From positions 1-64,000 of the forward strand of contig NZ_JAQTXM010000021.1 in the NCBI RefSeq assembly GCF_028688795.1: a stretch of 64,000 bases of DNA, read 5' to 3'. How positions within the stretch are numbered: the first letter of the stretch is position 1; each line of letters starts with the position of its first letter. Below, in pieces: positions 44,521 through 52,528 of the stretch. Source of the DNA: Rhodoferax sp. GTDB taxonomy: Bacteria > Pseudomonadota > Gammaproteobacteria > Burkholderiales > Burkholderiaceae_C. The notes under the pieces were generated by a model. It was not told the DNA's origin. It saw only the letters and a program-made list of their open reading frames with translations, and did not search any database. A program made the translations under genes and the position numbers.

Positions 44521-44588
44521 TAAATTTATAATAAATAGGCCTCTAGCGCTTATATTTATTGCGCTAGTAGCTATTTATTAAATAGCAA
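44521..44588. repeat. Dispersed repeat, copy 9 (best dyad)
   Basis: TTTATAATAAATAGGCCTCTAGCGC-TTATATTTATT-GCGCTAGTAGCTATTTATTAAATAGC. The CTAGCGC/GCGCTAG arms pair perfectly. It sits between mmsA and the aminotransferase gene. Confidence 0.8.
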
Positions 44589-44597
44589 ATTTTGCCG

Positions 44598-45959
44598 TCA
44601 ATCGGTTGCATTACAAGTCTCGCCCAGCGCATTGATCAGGCTGTCGATCTGCGCCGGGGTTGAAATAAAGGGTGGCGCGAGCTGGATGGTGTCGCCACCG
44701 TAGCGCACATAAAAACCCTTGGCCAACATCGTTTTGGCAATCTCATACGGACGCTTGGCGGGCTCGCCTGGCAGCGACGCAATGGTGAAACCAGCGGCCA
44801 GGCCAAAGTTGCGAATGTCGGCAACGTGCTTGACGCCTTTGAGGCTGTGCACCGCATTCTCAAAATACGGGCTGAGGGTTTTCACACGCTCAACCATGTC
44901 TTCGCGCACCAAAATGTCCAGCACTGCCAGGCCCACCGCGCACGGCACCGGGTGCGCCGAGTAGGTGTAGCCGTGGGCAAATTCCAGCATATAGTCCGGC
45001 CCGCCCACGGCCATGAAGGTGTCGTAAATGTCCTTGCTGGCCAGCACCGCGCCCAAGGGTTGCGCGCCGTTGGTGATTTGTTTGGCCACGTTCATGATGT
45101 CAGGTGTCACGCCAAACGCCTCCGCCCCGGTGTAGGCACCCATGCGGCCAAAACCAGTGATCACTTCGTCAAAAATCAGCAAGATGTTGTGCGCCGTGCA
45201 AATCTCGCGGATGCGCTGCAAATAGCCCACCGGCGGCACAATGACGCCAGCCGAACCTGACATGGGTTCGATGATGACGGCAGCAATGTTGCTTGCGTCA
45301 TGCAGGGCGATCAGCTTGAGCAAGTCTTCGGCCAGCACCGCGCCGTGTGGGCCATCAGCGGGCGGCATGCCCCGATAAAACGAGCCGACCGGCGGCTGGG
45401 TGTGGGGCAGGTGGTCCGCCGCAATGCCTTGGCCAAAGGCTTTGCGATTGGCACCAATGCCACCGACTGAGATGCCGCCAAAGTTGACGCCGTGGTAGCC
45501 TTTTTCGCGGCCAATCAGCAGGCTTTTGCTGCTTTGGCCCTTGGCGCGCCAGTAGGCCCGCGCCATCTTCAATGACGTGTCGGCAGACTCAGAACCCGAG
45601 CCGGTGAAAAACACATAGTCAAGCCCCTCGGGGGTGAGTTCCTTCAGCTTGTTGGCCAGCGCAAATGACAGCGGGTGACCGAACTGGAAGGCCGGCGAGT
45701 AGTCCAGGCTGGCCAGTTGCTTGGCGGCGGCATCGACAATTTCTTGCCGACCATGGCCCAAGCCGCAGGTCCACAAGCCAGAGAGGCCGTCAAAAATCTT
45801 GCGGCCGTCCACATCGGTGTAATAACAACCCGAGGCGCTGGCCATCATGCGCGGGTTCGCCTTGAAGTCGCGGTTGCCGGTGTAGGGCATCCAGTGGGCG
45901 TCGAGCCAGGCCGCATCCGTGCGCGGGCGGTTCAGAATTTGGGCGTCGGTCATGTTCAT
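44598..45959 (-). CDS. Beta-alanine (omega-amino acid)--pyruvate aminotransferase
   Basis: A 453-aa class III PLP aminotransferase. It has YFFTGSGSE-type YVFFTGSGSESADTSLKMAR, the PLP Asp in LIFDEVITGFGRMG and the Schiff-base Lys in NVAKQITNGAQPLG. The N-terminal HWMPYTGNRDFKANPRM is typical of omega-amino acid:pyruvate transaminases (BauA-like). It would convert beta-alanine and pyruvate to malonate semialdehyde and alanine, feeding the adjacent mmsA. The AAGGAT ribosome binding site supports the first ATG. It is divergent from a LysR regulator gene, which probably controls it. Confidence 0.92.
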   Translation of the reverse strand: MNMTDAQILNRPRTDAAWLDAHWMPYTGNRDFKANPRMMASASGCYYTDVDGRKIFDGLSGLWTCGLGHGRQEIVDAAAKQLASLDYSPAFQFGHPLSFALANKLKELTPEGLDYVFFTGSGSESADTSLKMARAYWRAKGQSSKSLLIGREKGYHGVNFGGISVGGIGANRKAFGQGIAADHLPHTQPPVGSFYRGMPPADGPHGAVLAEDLLKLIALHDASNIAAVIIEPMSGSAGVIVPPVGYLQRIREICTAHNILLIFDEVITGFGRMGAYTGAEAFGVTPDIMNVAKQITNGAQPLGAVLASKDIYDTFMAVGGPDYMLEFAHGYTYSAHPVPCAVGLAVLDILVREDMVERVKTLSPYFENAVHSLKGVKHVADIRNFGLAAGFTIASLPGEPAKRPYEIAKTMLAKGFYVRYGGDTIQLAPPFISTPAQIDSLINALGETCNATD

Positions 45960-46051
45960 GGGGCATCCTTGGTGATTGAGGACAAAGCGCGATTGTCTGA
46001 AGTCCTGTTACTCTTATAAATGCTCAAGTATCACCATACAGTTGCCAATTT

Positions 46052-47023
46052 ATGCAAGTAAACACCCCAACCAAGGCCACACGCGCCGCTTTAGGTCAGC
46101 TGAGCGACATGGACATCCGTTTGCTGCGGGTATTCAAAACCGTGGTGGACTGCGGTGGCATGGCCGCGGCCGAGCTGGCGCTCAACATTGGCACCAGCAC
46201 GGTCAGCCGCCACATCAAAGACCTGGAAACCCGCATTGGCCTGACCCTGTGTCGGCGTGGCCGGGCCGGCTTTTCCCTGACAACTGAAGGTGAGCAGATT
46301 TACGCCGAGACCTTGCGCCTGCTCAGCAGCGTTGACGCGTTTCGCAGCCAGGTCGACGAGATTCACCAGCGCATGGGCGGCGAACTGCACATGGCCGTGT
46401 TTGACAAAACCGCCAGCAACCCGGCTGCCCACATTGGCCAGGCCATTGCACTGTTTGGTGCCCAGGCCCCTGACGTGCGCCTGCACCTGCATGTGGCGCC
46501 GCTTAACACCATTGAGCGCGGCGTGCTCGACGGCCAGTTTCAGGTCGGCATCATTCCCGGCCACCGCACCACCAGCACGCTGGCCTATGACGCGCTGTTT
46601 ACCGAGACCATGTACCTGTATTGCAGCACCGCGCACCCGCTGTTTGCGGCCCCAGCAGTAGCAGAGCCTGCGGATTGGAACGCCCTGCGCACCTATGCCT
46701 TTGCCGGTCTGGGCTACCACTCACCCAACATGGAGTTGACCCAGCAAGTGCAGTTGGCCCGCGCCGCCACCGGTTATGACCAGGAATCGATCGCCACGTT
46801 GATTTTGTCGGGCTGCTTTTTGGGGTTTTTACCCGACCACTATGCCGAGGGTTTTGTGCACCACGGCCAGATGCGTGCCGTGCGCCCTGAGGTGTTTAAC
46901 TACGGTTGTGGCTTTTTCAGCATTGTGCGCAGCTCACCACAAGCCACCCGTGTGACGCAAGCGATTCAGGCTTGTTTGCGCCAGGCACATCAGGGCCCAA
47001 AACTCAGGGTTTCTTCGCCTTGA
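46052..47023 (+). CDS. LysR-family transcriptional regulator
   Basis: A 323-aa LysR protein. The winged helix-turn-helix is in residues 20-80 (MDIRLLRVFKTVVDCGGMAA, AELALNIGTSTVSRHIKDLE and TRIGLTLCRRGRAGFSLTTE). The periplasmic-binding-like effector domain follows. The divergent position to the aminotransferase-mmsA genes, with a 92-bp shared promoter region, makes it the likely activator of beta-alanine degradation. An in-frame ATG at 46109 would remove 19 residues and is possible, since no ribosome binding site precedes the first ATG. The 3' end overlaps the next gene on the opposite strand by 20 bp. Confidence 0.92.
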   Translation: MQVNTPTKATRAALGQLSDMDIRLLRVFKTVVDCGGMAAAELALNIGTSTVSRHIKDLETRIGLTLCRRGRAGFSLTTEGEQIYAETLRLLSSVDAFRSQVDEIHQRMGGELHMAVFDKTASNPAAHIGQAIALFGAQAPDVRLHLHVAPLNTIERGVLDGQFQVGIIPGHRTTSTLAYDALFTETMYLYCSTAHPLFAAPAVAEPADWNALRTYAFAGLGYHSPNMELTQQVQLARAATGYDQESIATLILSGCFLGFLPDHYAEGFVHHGQMRAVRPEVFNYGCGFFSIVRSSPQATRVTQAIQACLRQAHQGPKLRVSSP

Positions 47024-47210
47024 TCTTCAACCAAAGCATGCGCCCAGCGGCCACCAGGTTCACGGCAATCACCGCCAGTGCCGGCCACAGCGGCAGCGCA
47101 TGGCCTGACATCGCCGAATAAACCAGCAGGCCGCCCAGCGCTGCGCCGCCAATCAGCAAGGCCACGCCGTTGCCGTCAATGGCACCACGCTGTGTGTTTC
47201 TGAAATTCAT
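47004..47210 (-). CDS. Small two-helix membrane protein, unknown function
   Basis: A 68-aa protein from the ATG at 47210: a charged start (MNFRNTQRGAIDGNG), two hydrophobic helices (VALLIGGAALGGLLVYSAMSG, trimmed, and LWPALAVIAVNLVAAGRML), and a Lys-rich end (KIKAKKP). The open frame extends upstream but without a credible start. No family is recognised. It overlaps the LysR gene end by 20 bp on the opposite strand. Coding is plausible from the membrane layout, not proven. Confidence 0.5.
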   Translation of the reverse strand: MNFRNTQRGAIDGNGVALLIGGAALGGLLVYSAMSGHALPLWPALAVIAVNLVAAGRMLWLKIKAKKP

Positions 47211-47348
47211 GGTGAGGTAGAGGGTGAGCAACAAAGATGCGACCAATTTTACCGTGCAGTGGTGCCCACGCCGTGCGTAGAATCGCCCGACGCGGCCCGC
47301 GTTGGAAACCTTGGGCCCCGCGCCTATATAACAAGCAGGAAAACACCC

Positions 47349-50300
47349 ATGCCACCCATGCGTTTTGCTGCAAACGAGCAAACACTGCCACGCCTGCAAC
47401 TGGTCGGTACCCTGGCGATCATCCTTCTGCTCACGCTCGCTCTGGGTGGGTATTTCTCATGGCGCAGCACGCAAGAGCACCGCGCGTCCCTGATGCGGGT
47501 GGCAGAAACCGTGCAAGCCCAGCAGTTGGCCCGACTCACCGCAGAGCTGGATTCGGCCGCCAGTTTTCTAGAATTTACCCGCCAACGCACCGAAGACGTG
47601 TTGCGCAAAAGCCTGCGCGAGCAAGTGGACACGGCCCTGCACATGGCACAGGCCATCTACCAGCAAGAAGCACCCATTCGCGGCACCGGCGACGTCAAAC
47701 GACTGATCACCGAAGCCCTGCGACCGGCCCGTTTTTATGACGGCCGAGGCTACTTCTTCATCGATGACATGCAGGGAAAGTTCATTTTGCTGCCCATCGC
47801 ACCCCAGCTTGAGGGCACAACCAACCTGGACAACCGCGACGACAACGGCCACTACATCATGCGTGGCTTGACTGAGGCAGCGCGCAAGCCCGAGGGCCAA
47901 GGTTATTCACGCTACCGCTGGTACATGCCCGACAACCCCAAGGTGATGGCCGACAAGCTGGCCTATGTGCGCTACTTTGCCCCGTATGACTGGTTGATTG
48001 GCACCGGCGATTACACCTACAAATGGGAAGAGCGGCAAAAACAAGAGGTGATTGCCCGCCTGCGCAGCCTTAGATTTGGCGAAAGCGGTTACATCGGCTT
48101 GCTGGACCGCAGCGGCCATTCGCTGCTGTCACCGTCGGATGCCAGCCTGGAGGGCAAACGCATACAGGACATGCCGACCCTGCAAAGCGCCGCCTTATTG
48201 CAGTTGCAGGCCAAAGCTCAGGCTGGCGGCGGCGTGGTGCATTACCAGTGGCCTGATCGCGCCAGCGGAACCGTTGTCGCAAAGACGGCGCTGGTGCGCT
48301 TGGTGGAGCCCTGGGGCTGGGTGCTGGTGGCAGCCATGCAGGACAACGAATTGCAGGCGGCGGTGCAGCGTGAGCTCTTGCAGGAAAACATCACGCCTTC
48401 GCAGCGCTGGCGCGACCTGCTGTGGCCATTGCTGCTGGCGCTGACCTTGGGCCTGGCCGCCTCTTACGTGTTTTCCCGCTGGTCGCGCCAGCTGTTTCAA
48501 AATTACCACGCCAACATGCTGGCCAACAACCAGGCGGTGGCTGACAGCGAGGCCATGTTCCGTGCCGTGTTTGACAACGCCGCCATTGGCATTGCACAGC
48601 TAGCGCCAGACGGCAGCTTCATGCAGGTCAACCAGCAGTTTTGCGAGCTGATTGGCTACACCCGTGAGGAGCTTCTGAGCCCTGGTTTTGATTTTAAAAA
48701 AATCACCTACCCGCAAGACTTGCCAAACCAATGGCTTCACATACAACGGCTGTTCGAGCACCAGGAAGACCATTACAGCCTGGAAAAGCGCTACGTCCAT
48801 AAAAACGGCCAGTTGGTTTGGGCCCATCTGGCGGCCAAACTTGTGCGTGATGCACTGGGCCAGCCACGCTACTTTATTGCTGCCGTCACCGACATCAGCC
48901 AGCGCAAAGCCGCGGACCAAGCCCAGCAGCTCGCCGCCAGCGTGTTCAGCCATGCGCGCGAGGGCATCATGATCACCGACGTGGATGGCACCATCATCGA
49001 CGTCAACGCGGCGTTTACCCGCATCACCGGCTACAGCCACAAGGAGGCCGTTGGCCAAACCCCGCACCTACTCGACTCAGGCCGACAGACCCCAACCTAT
49101 TACGCGGTGATGTGGGAGAACATCAAGACACACGGCCACTGGTACGGTGAAATCTGGAACCGGCGCAAAAACGGCGAGGTGTTTGCCGAGATGCAAACCA
49201 TCAGCGCCGTGCGTGATGAGCAGGGCGAGGTCAAGCACTTTGTGGCCCTGTTCTCAGACATCACCGCCCTCAAACTGCACGAACAACAGCTTGAGCGCCT
49301 GGCCCACTTTGATGCCCTCACCGGCCTGCCCAACCGGGTGCTGCTGGCCGACCGGCTCAAGCAAGCCATGCACAACGTGCAGCGGCGTGGCGAACTGCTG
49401 GCGGTGGTGTACCTCGACCTGGACGGCTTCAAACTCATCAACGACACCCATGGTCATGGTGCCGGCGATCAGATGCTGATGGCCCTGGCCGGGCGCATGA
49501 AACAAATCCTGCGTGAAGGCGACACGCTGGCCCGCATCGGCGGCGACGAGTTTGTGGCGGTGCTGGTGGATTTGCCCGACTCGGGCGCCTGCGCCCCGCT
49601 CTTGAGCCGCCTGCTGGCCGCCGCCCATGAGCCGCTGATGCTGGACAACAAAACCCTGCAGGTCTCAGCCAGCCTGGGGGTCACCTTTTACCCGCAGGCA
49701 GACGACATCGATGCCGACCAGCTGCAACGCCAGGCCGACCAGGCCATGTACCAGGCCAAGTTGTCGGGCAAAAACCGTTTTCATGTGTTTGACGCCGAGC
49801 AAGACCGCAGCGCGCGCGGCCACCACGAAAGCCTGGCGCAACTGCGCTACGCCTTGCAGCATGGCGAGCTGGTGCTGTACTACCAGCCCAAGGTCAACAT
49901 GCGCACCGGCCAGGTGGTGGGCGCCGAGGCCCTGATCCGCTGGCAACACCCGCAGCAGGGCCTACTGGCGCCGGCCGCGTTCCTGCCGGTGATTGAAAAC
50001 CACGCGCTCGCCATCGAGGTGGGCGAGTGGGTGATGCACACCGCTTTGAGCCAGATGCAGGCCTGGCAGGCGCAGGGGCTGGCCATGCCGTTGAGCGTCA
50101 ATGTGGGCGCGCGCCAGTTGCAACAACGTGATTTTGTGCCCCGCTTGCAAGGTATTTTGGCCGCGCACCCTGGCGTCGAGCCCAGCAGCCTGGAGCTTGA
50201 GGTGCTGGAAACCAGCGCGCTGGAAGACATGGCCGGGGTGTCACAAGTGATTGAGGCCTGCCGCCAGCTCGGCGTGCTGTTTGCCATGGACGACTTTGGC

Positions 50301-50621
50301 ACCGGCTACTCGTCCCTGACCTACCTGAAACGCCTGCCCGTGGCCGCCCTCAAGATCGACCAGAGCTTTGTGCGCGACATGCTTGACGACGCCGATGACC
50401 TGGCCATTTTGCAAGGCGTGATTGGCCTGGCACGGGCCTTCAAGCGCGAGGTGATTGCCGAAGGTGTCGAAACCGTGGCGCACGGCACGGCCTTGCTGCA
50501 GCTGGGCTGCGAACTGGCGCAAGGCTACGGCATTGCCCGCCCGATGCCCGCCGCAGACTTGCCTGCGTGGGTGCAGCACTGGCGGCCGGATGCGGCGTGG
50601 ACCGCGTTGCCCGCACCATGA
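47349..50621 (+). CDS. Cache-PAS-PAS-GGDEF-EAL sensor protein
   Basis: A 1090-aa transmembrane c-di-GMP enzyme. A first helix (VGTLAIILLLTLALGGYFSW) and a second near residue 385 (LWPLLLALTLGLAASYVFSR) bracket a double Cache-like periplasmic sensor (YDGRGYFFIDDMQGKFILLP, YDWLIGTGDYTYKWEERQK, GESGYIGLLDRSGHSLL). Two PAS/PAC domains follow (VFDNAAIGIAQLAPDG; HAREGIMITDVDGTI). Then come GGDEF (ARIGGDEFVAVLV) and EAL (AEALIRWQHP, AMDDFGTGYSSLTYL, AEGVETV). Both catalytic motifs are intact. The start ATG at 47349 has AGGAAAA upstream. Its stop overlaps the start of an anion permease gene (ATGA), so sensing and transport may be linked. Confidence 0.94.
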   Translation: MPPMRFAANEQTLPRLQLVGTLAIILLLTLALGGYFSWRSTQEHRASLMRVAETVQAQQLARLTAELDSAASFLEFTRQRTEDVLRKSLREQVDTALHMAQAIYQQEAPIRGTGDVKRLITEALRPARFYDGRGYFFIDDMQGKFILLPIAPQLEGTTNLDNRDDNGHYIMRGLTEAARKPEGQGYSRYRWYMPDNPKVMADKLAYVRYFAPYDWLIGTGDYTYKWEERQKQEVIARLRSLRFGESGYIGLLDRSGHSLLSPSDASLEGKRIQDMPTLQSAALLQLQAKAQAGGGVVHYQWPDRASGTVVAKTALVRLVEPWGWVLVAAMQDNELQAAVQRELLQENITPSQRWRDLLWPLLLALTLGLAASYVFSRWSRQLFQNYHANMLANNQAVADSEAMFRAVFDNAAIGIAQLAPDGSFMQVNQQFCELIGYTREELLSPGFDFKKITYPQDLPNQWLHIQRLFEHQEDHYSLEKRYVHKNGQLVWAHLAAKLVRDALGQPRYFIAAVTDISQRKAADQAQQLAASVFSHAREGIMITDVDGTIIDVNAAFTRITGYSHKEAVGQTPHLLDSGRQTPTYYAVMWENIKTHGHWYGEIWNRRKNGEVFAEMQTISAVRDEQGEVKHFVALFSDITALKLHEQQLERLAHFDALTGLPNRVLLADRLKQAMHNVQRRGELLAVVYLDLDGFKLINDTHGHGAGDQMLMALAGRMKQILREGDTLARIGGDEFVAVLVDLPDSGACAPLLSRLLAAAHEPLMLDNKTLQVSASLGVTFYPQADDIDADQLQRQADQAMYQAKLSGKNRFHVFDAEQDRSARGHHESLAQLRYALQHGELVLYYQPKVNMRTGQVVGAEALIRWQHPQQGLLAPAAFLPVIENHALAIEVGEWVMHTALSQMQAWQAQGLAMPLSVNVGARQLQQRDFVPRLQGILAAHPGVEPSSLELEVLETSALEDMAGVSQVIEACRQLGVLFAMDDFGTGYSSLTYLKRLPVAALKIDQSFVRDMLDDADDLAILQGVIGLARAFKREVIAEGVETVAHGTALLQLGCELAQGYGIARPMPAADLPAWVQHWRPDAAWTALPAP

Positions 50622-51865
50622 CCAGCCATGACCTGACCGACTGGAGCATCGTCGCCATCTTCGTCCTGGTCTATCTGGGCATGATTCTGGGCGGCCTGCC
50701 GCGCCTGAAGCTCGACCGCTCGGGCGTCGCCCTGTTGGGGGCCATTGGCGTCATGGGCCTGGGCGCCATGAGCACCGAGCAAGCCGCGCGTGCGGTGGAT
50801 TGGCCCACCGTGCTGCTGCTGTTTTCCTTCATGGTGGTGTCGGCGCAAATGCGTCTGGGCGGTTTTTACACCTTTGTCACGCGACAAGTGGCAGCGCTGC
50901 CGCTGGGGCGCAACGCCTTGCTGGGCGCGATCATTGCCACGGCTGGCGCTCTGTCAGCGGTTTTTTCTAACGACATCATCTGCCTGGCCATGACCCCGGT
51001 GGTGGCGCAACTGTGCCTGCAGCGTCGCCTGAACCCGGTGCCATTTCTGCTCGGGCTGGCCTGCGCCGCCAACATTGGCTCGGCCGCCACACTGATTGGC
51101 AACCCGCAAAACATGCTGATTGGCTCGGTGCTGCAGCTGCCGTTTGGTGGCTACATGCGCCAGGCGCTGCCGCCCGTCGCACTCAGTCTGCTGGTGCTAT
51201 GGGCCTGGCTGGCATGGGGCCCGGGTGCACGCGCGCAAGCCCGGGCCGACCAGCCGGCTGACTCAGGCAACCACTTGCCACCAAGCGATGACCGGCCTTT
51301 TGACGCCTGGCAAACCACCAAGGGCCTGGTGGTAGCGGCAACGCTGATGGCGGTGTTTATGTTCACCGACTGGCCGCGCGAGGTGGCTGCGCTGGTAGGC
51401 GCCGGCGTGCTGCTGCTGAGCCGGCGCTTGCATTCGTCGCACGTCATGGGTTTTGTGGACTGGCCCTTGCTTGTGCTTTTCATGGGCTTGTTTGTGGTCA
51501 ACCACGCGTTCGGGTCCACCGGGCTGGCAGCGCAAGCGGTGGCACTGTTGGCGGCGCAGGGGGTGCATTTGGCCGACCCCGGGCCGCTGTTTGTGGCCGG
51601 CGTGGGCTTGTCCAATTTGGTGTCGAATGTGCCCGCCGTGATGCTGCTGTTGCCGCACCTCAAGGGTTTTGAGGCCGGCCTGACGCTGGCACTGGTCAGC
51701 ACCCTGGCCGGCAACTTGCTATTGGTCGGCTCGATTGCCAATTTGATCGTGGTCGACCTGGCGCAAAAAAGTGGCGTGATGATCGACTGGCGCCTGCACG
51801 CCCGGGTGGGTGTGCCTGTGACACTGCTCTCGTTGGCACTGGTATGGGTCTGGTTGAATTTATGA
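50618..51865 (+). CDS. SLC13/ArsB-type anion permease
   Basis: A 415-aa membrane protein of the ion-transporter superfamily (CitMHS/ArsB/DASS-like). Two pseudo-symmetric halves are seen. The first has WPTVLLLFSFMVVSAQMRLG, SAVFSNDIICLAMTPVVAQL and NIGSAATLIGNPQNMLIGS. The second has WPLLVLFMGLFVVNHAFG, LSNLVSNVPAVMLLLPHL and GNLLLVGSIANLIVV. The SN(D/V)xxxxxxTP and GNPQN segments mark the substrate hairpins. A central hydrophilic loop (residues 220-245) separates the halves. The substrate may be a dicarboxylate, sulfate, arsenite or other anion. It is translationally coupled to the upstream Cache-GGDEF-EAL gene. Confidence 0.88.
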   Translation: MTSHDLTDWSIVAIFVLVYLGMILGGLPRLKLDRSGVALLGAIGVMGLGAMSTEQAARAVDWPTVLLLFSFMVVSAQMRLGGFYTFVTRQVAALPLGRNALLGAIIATAGALSAVFSNDIICLAMTPVVAQLCLQRRLNPVPFLLGLACAANIGSAATLIGNPQNMLIGSVLQLPFGGYMRQALPPVALSLLVLWAWLAWGPGARAQARADQPADSGNHLPPSDDRPFDAWQTTKGLVVAATLMAVFMFTDWPREVAALVGAGVLLLSRRLHSSHVMGFVDWPLLVLFMGLFVVNHAFGSTGLAAQAVALLAAQGVHLADPGPLFVAGVGLSNLVSNVPAVMLLLPHLKGFEAGLTLALVSTLAGNLLLVGSIANLIVVDLAQKSGVMIDWRLHARVGVPVTLLSLALVWVWLNL

Positions 51866-51922
51866 CAAATCAGCCTGCAGCCCTTACAAAACAAGCGTAA
51901 GCAGCTATTTATTTAATAGCTA
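51861..51922. repeat. Dispersed repeat, copy 10
   Basis: TATGACAAATCAGCCTGCAGCCCTTACAAAACAAGCGTAAGCAGCTATTTATTTAATAGC. It joins the stop of the permease gene to the stop codon of the convergent 130-aa gene, overlapping both. Confidence 0.7.
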
Positions 51923-52312
51923 ATGCGTGGCGCCTTGAGCACTGCCTGCGGTGCGCCCCAAGCGCTTGCCGTGTGGCAACTCATGCAGCCGGGTGTACAT
52001 GTCGCGGCAATAGCCGTCAATCTTCAGGCACTTGTTGATCTCGTCCACCGGCAGCGGGCCCGACACCACTACGATGTCATTGGCGCTGGCCAGGGCGCCA
52101 CTGGCCCGCAGGCGCCGCCGTGTGTTGTTGGCCCAGCAGTGGATGCGCACGGGGCTGCCGTGCTCACGCAGCGCGCCGGTGCTGACCTCAAAGGCAATCG
52201 CCACGGTGTCGGTTTTCAGCCGCAGGCGATGCTCCCCGGTGACCTTACTGGCCGGGGTGCTGAGGTCATAAAGGTGATAGTTGCCTTCTTTGAGTTGGTA
52301 TTGCAGTGTCAT
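51920..52312 (-). CDS. Uncharacterised 130-aa protein
   Basis: Not recognised. From the ATG at 52312 (good AAAGGAT ribosome binding site) it reads MTLQYQLKEGNYHLYDLSTP and continues with alternating strands (LRLKTDTVAIAFEVSTGAL, SPVRIHCWANNTRRRL, SANDIVVVSGPL). The C-terminal segment has two cysteines (INKCLKIDGYCRDMYTRLHE), which suggests a small beta-rich cytosolic protein. The stop codon lies within a dispersed repeat. The neighbours, a permease on the opposite strand and a histidine kinase upstream, do not indicate a role. Confidence 0.65.
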   Translation of the reverse strand: MTLQYQLKEGNYHLYDLSTPASKVTGEHRLRLKTDTVAIAFEVSTGALREHGSPVRIHCWANNTRRRLRASGALASANDIVVVSGPLPVDEINKCLKIDGYCRDMYTRLHELPHGKRLGRTAGSAQGATH

Positions 52313-52528
52313 GTGGGCATCCTTTGATGGTCCGATTTTGCAAGACAGCAACAGTCGTAAAAGACCGAAAAGCCTGCAAATACCTGTTTTCCAGATCAAT
52401 TCAAGGGTAAACCCTGATCAAGTTTTTGAACAATGCTCAAACACGGGCTGGCGCACACACTGCCCTGCATTCCAGACACCATGAGCGATAGCCATTAGCT
52501 TTGTTTTCTATTTTGGACGCTATTGCCC

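Noticed and set aside
52490-52528. Possible twelfth copy of the dispersed repeat upstream of the HK1 stop (ATAGCCATTAGC...GACGCTATTGCCCC)
   Set aside because: It shares AATAGC-like words but lacks the CTAGCGCTT/AAGGGCTAG dyad; too degenerate to count.
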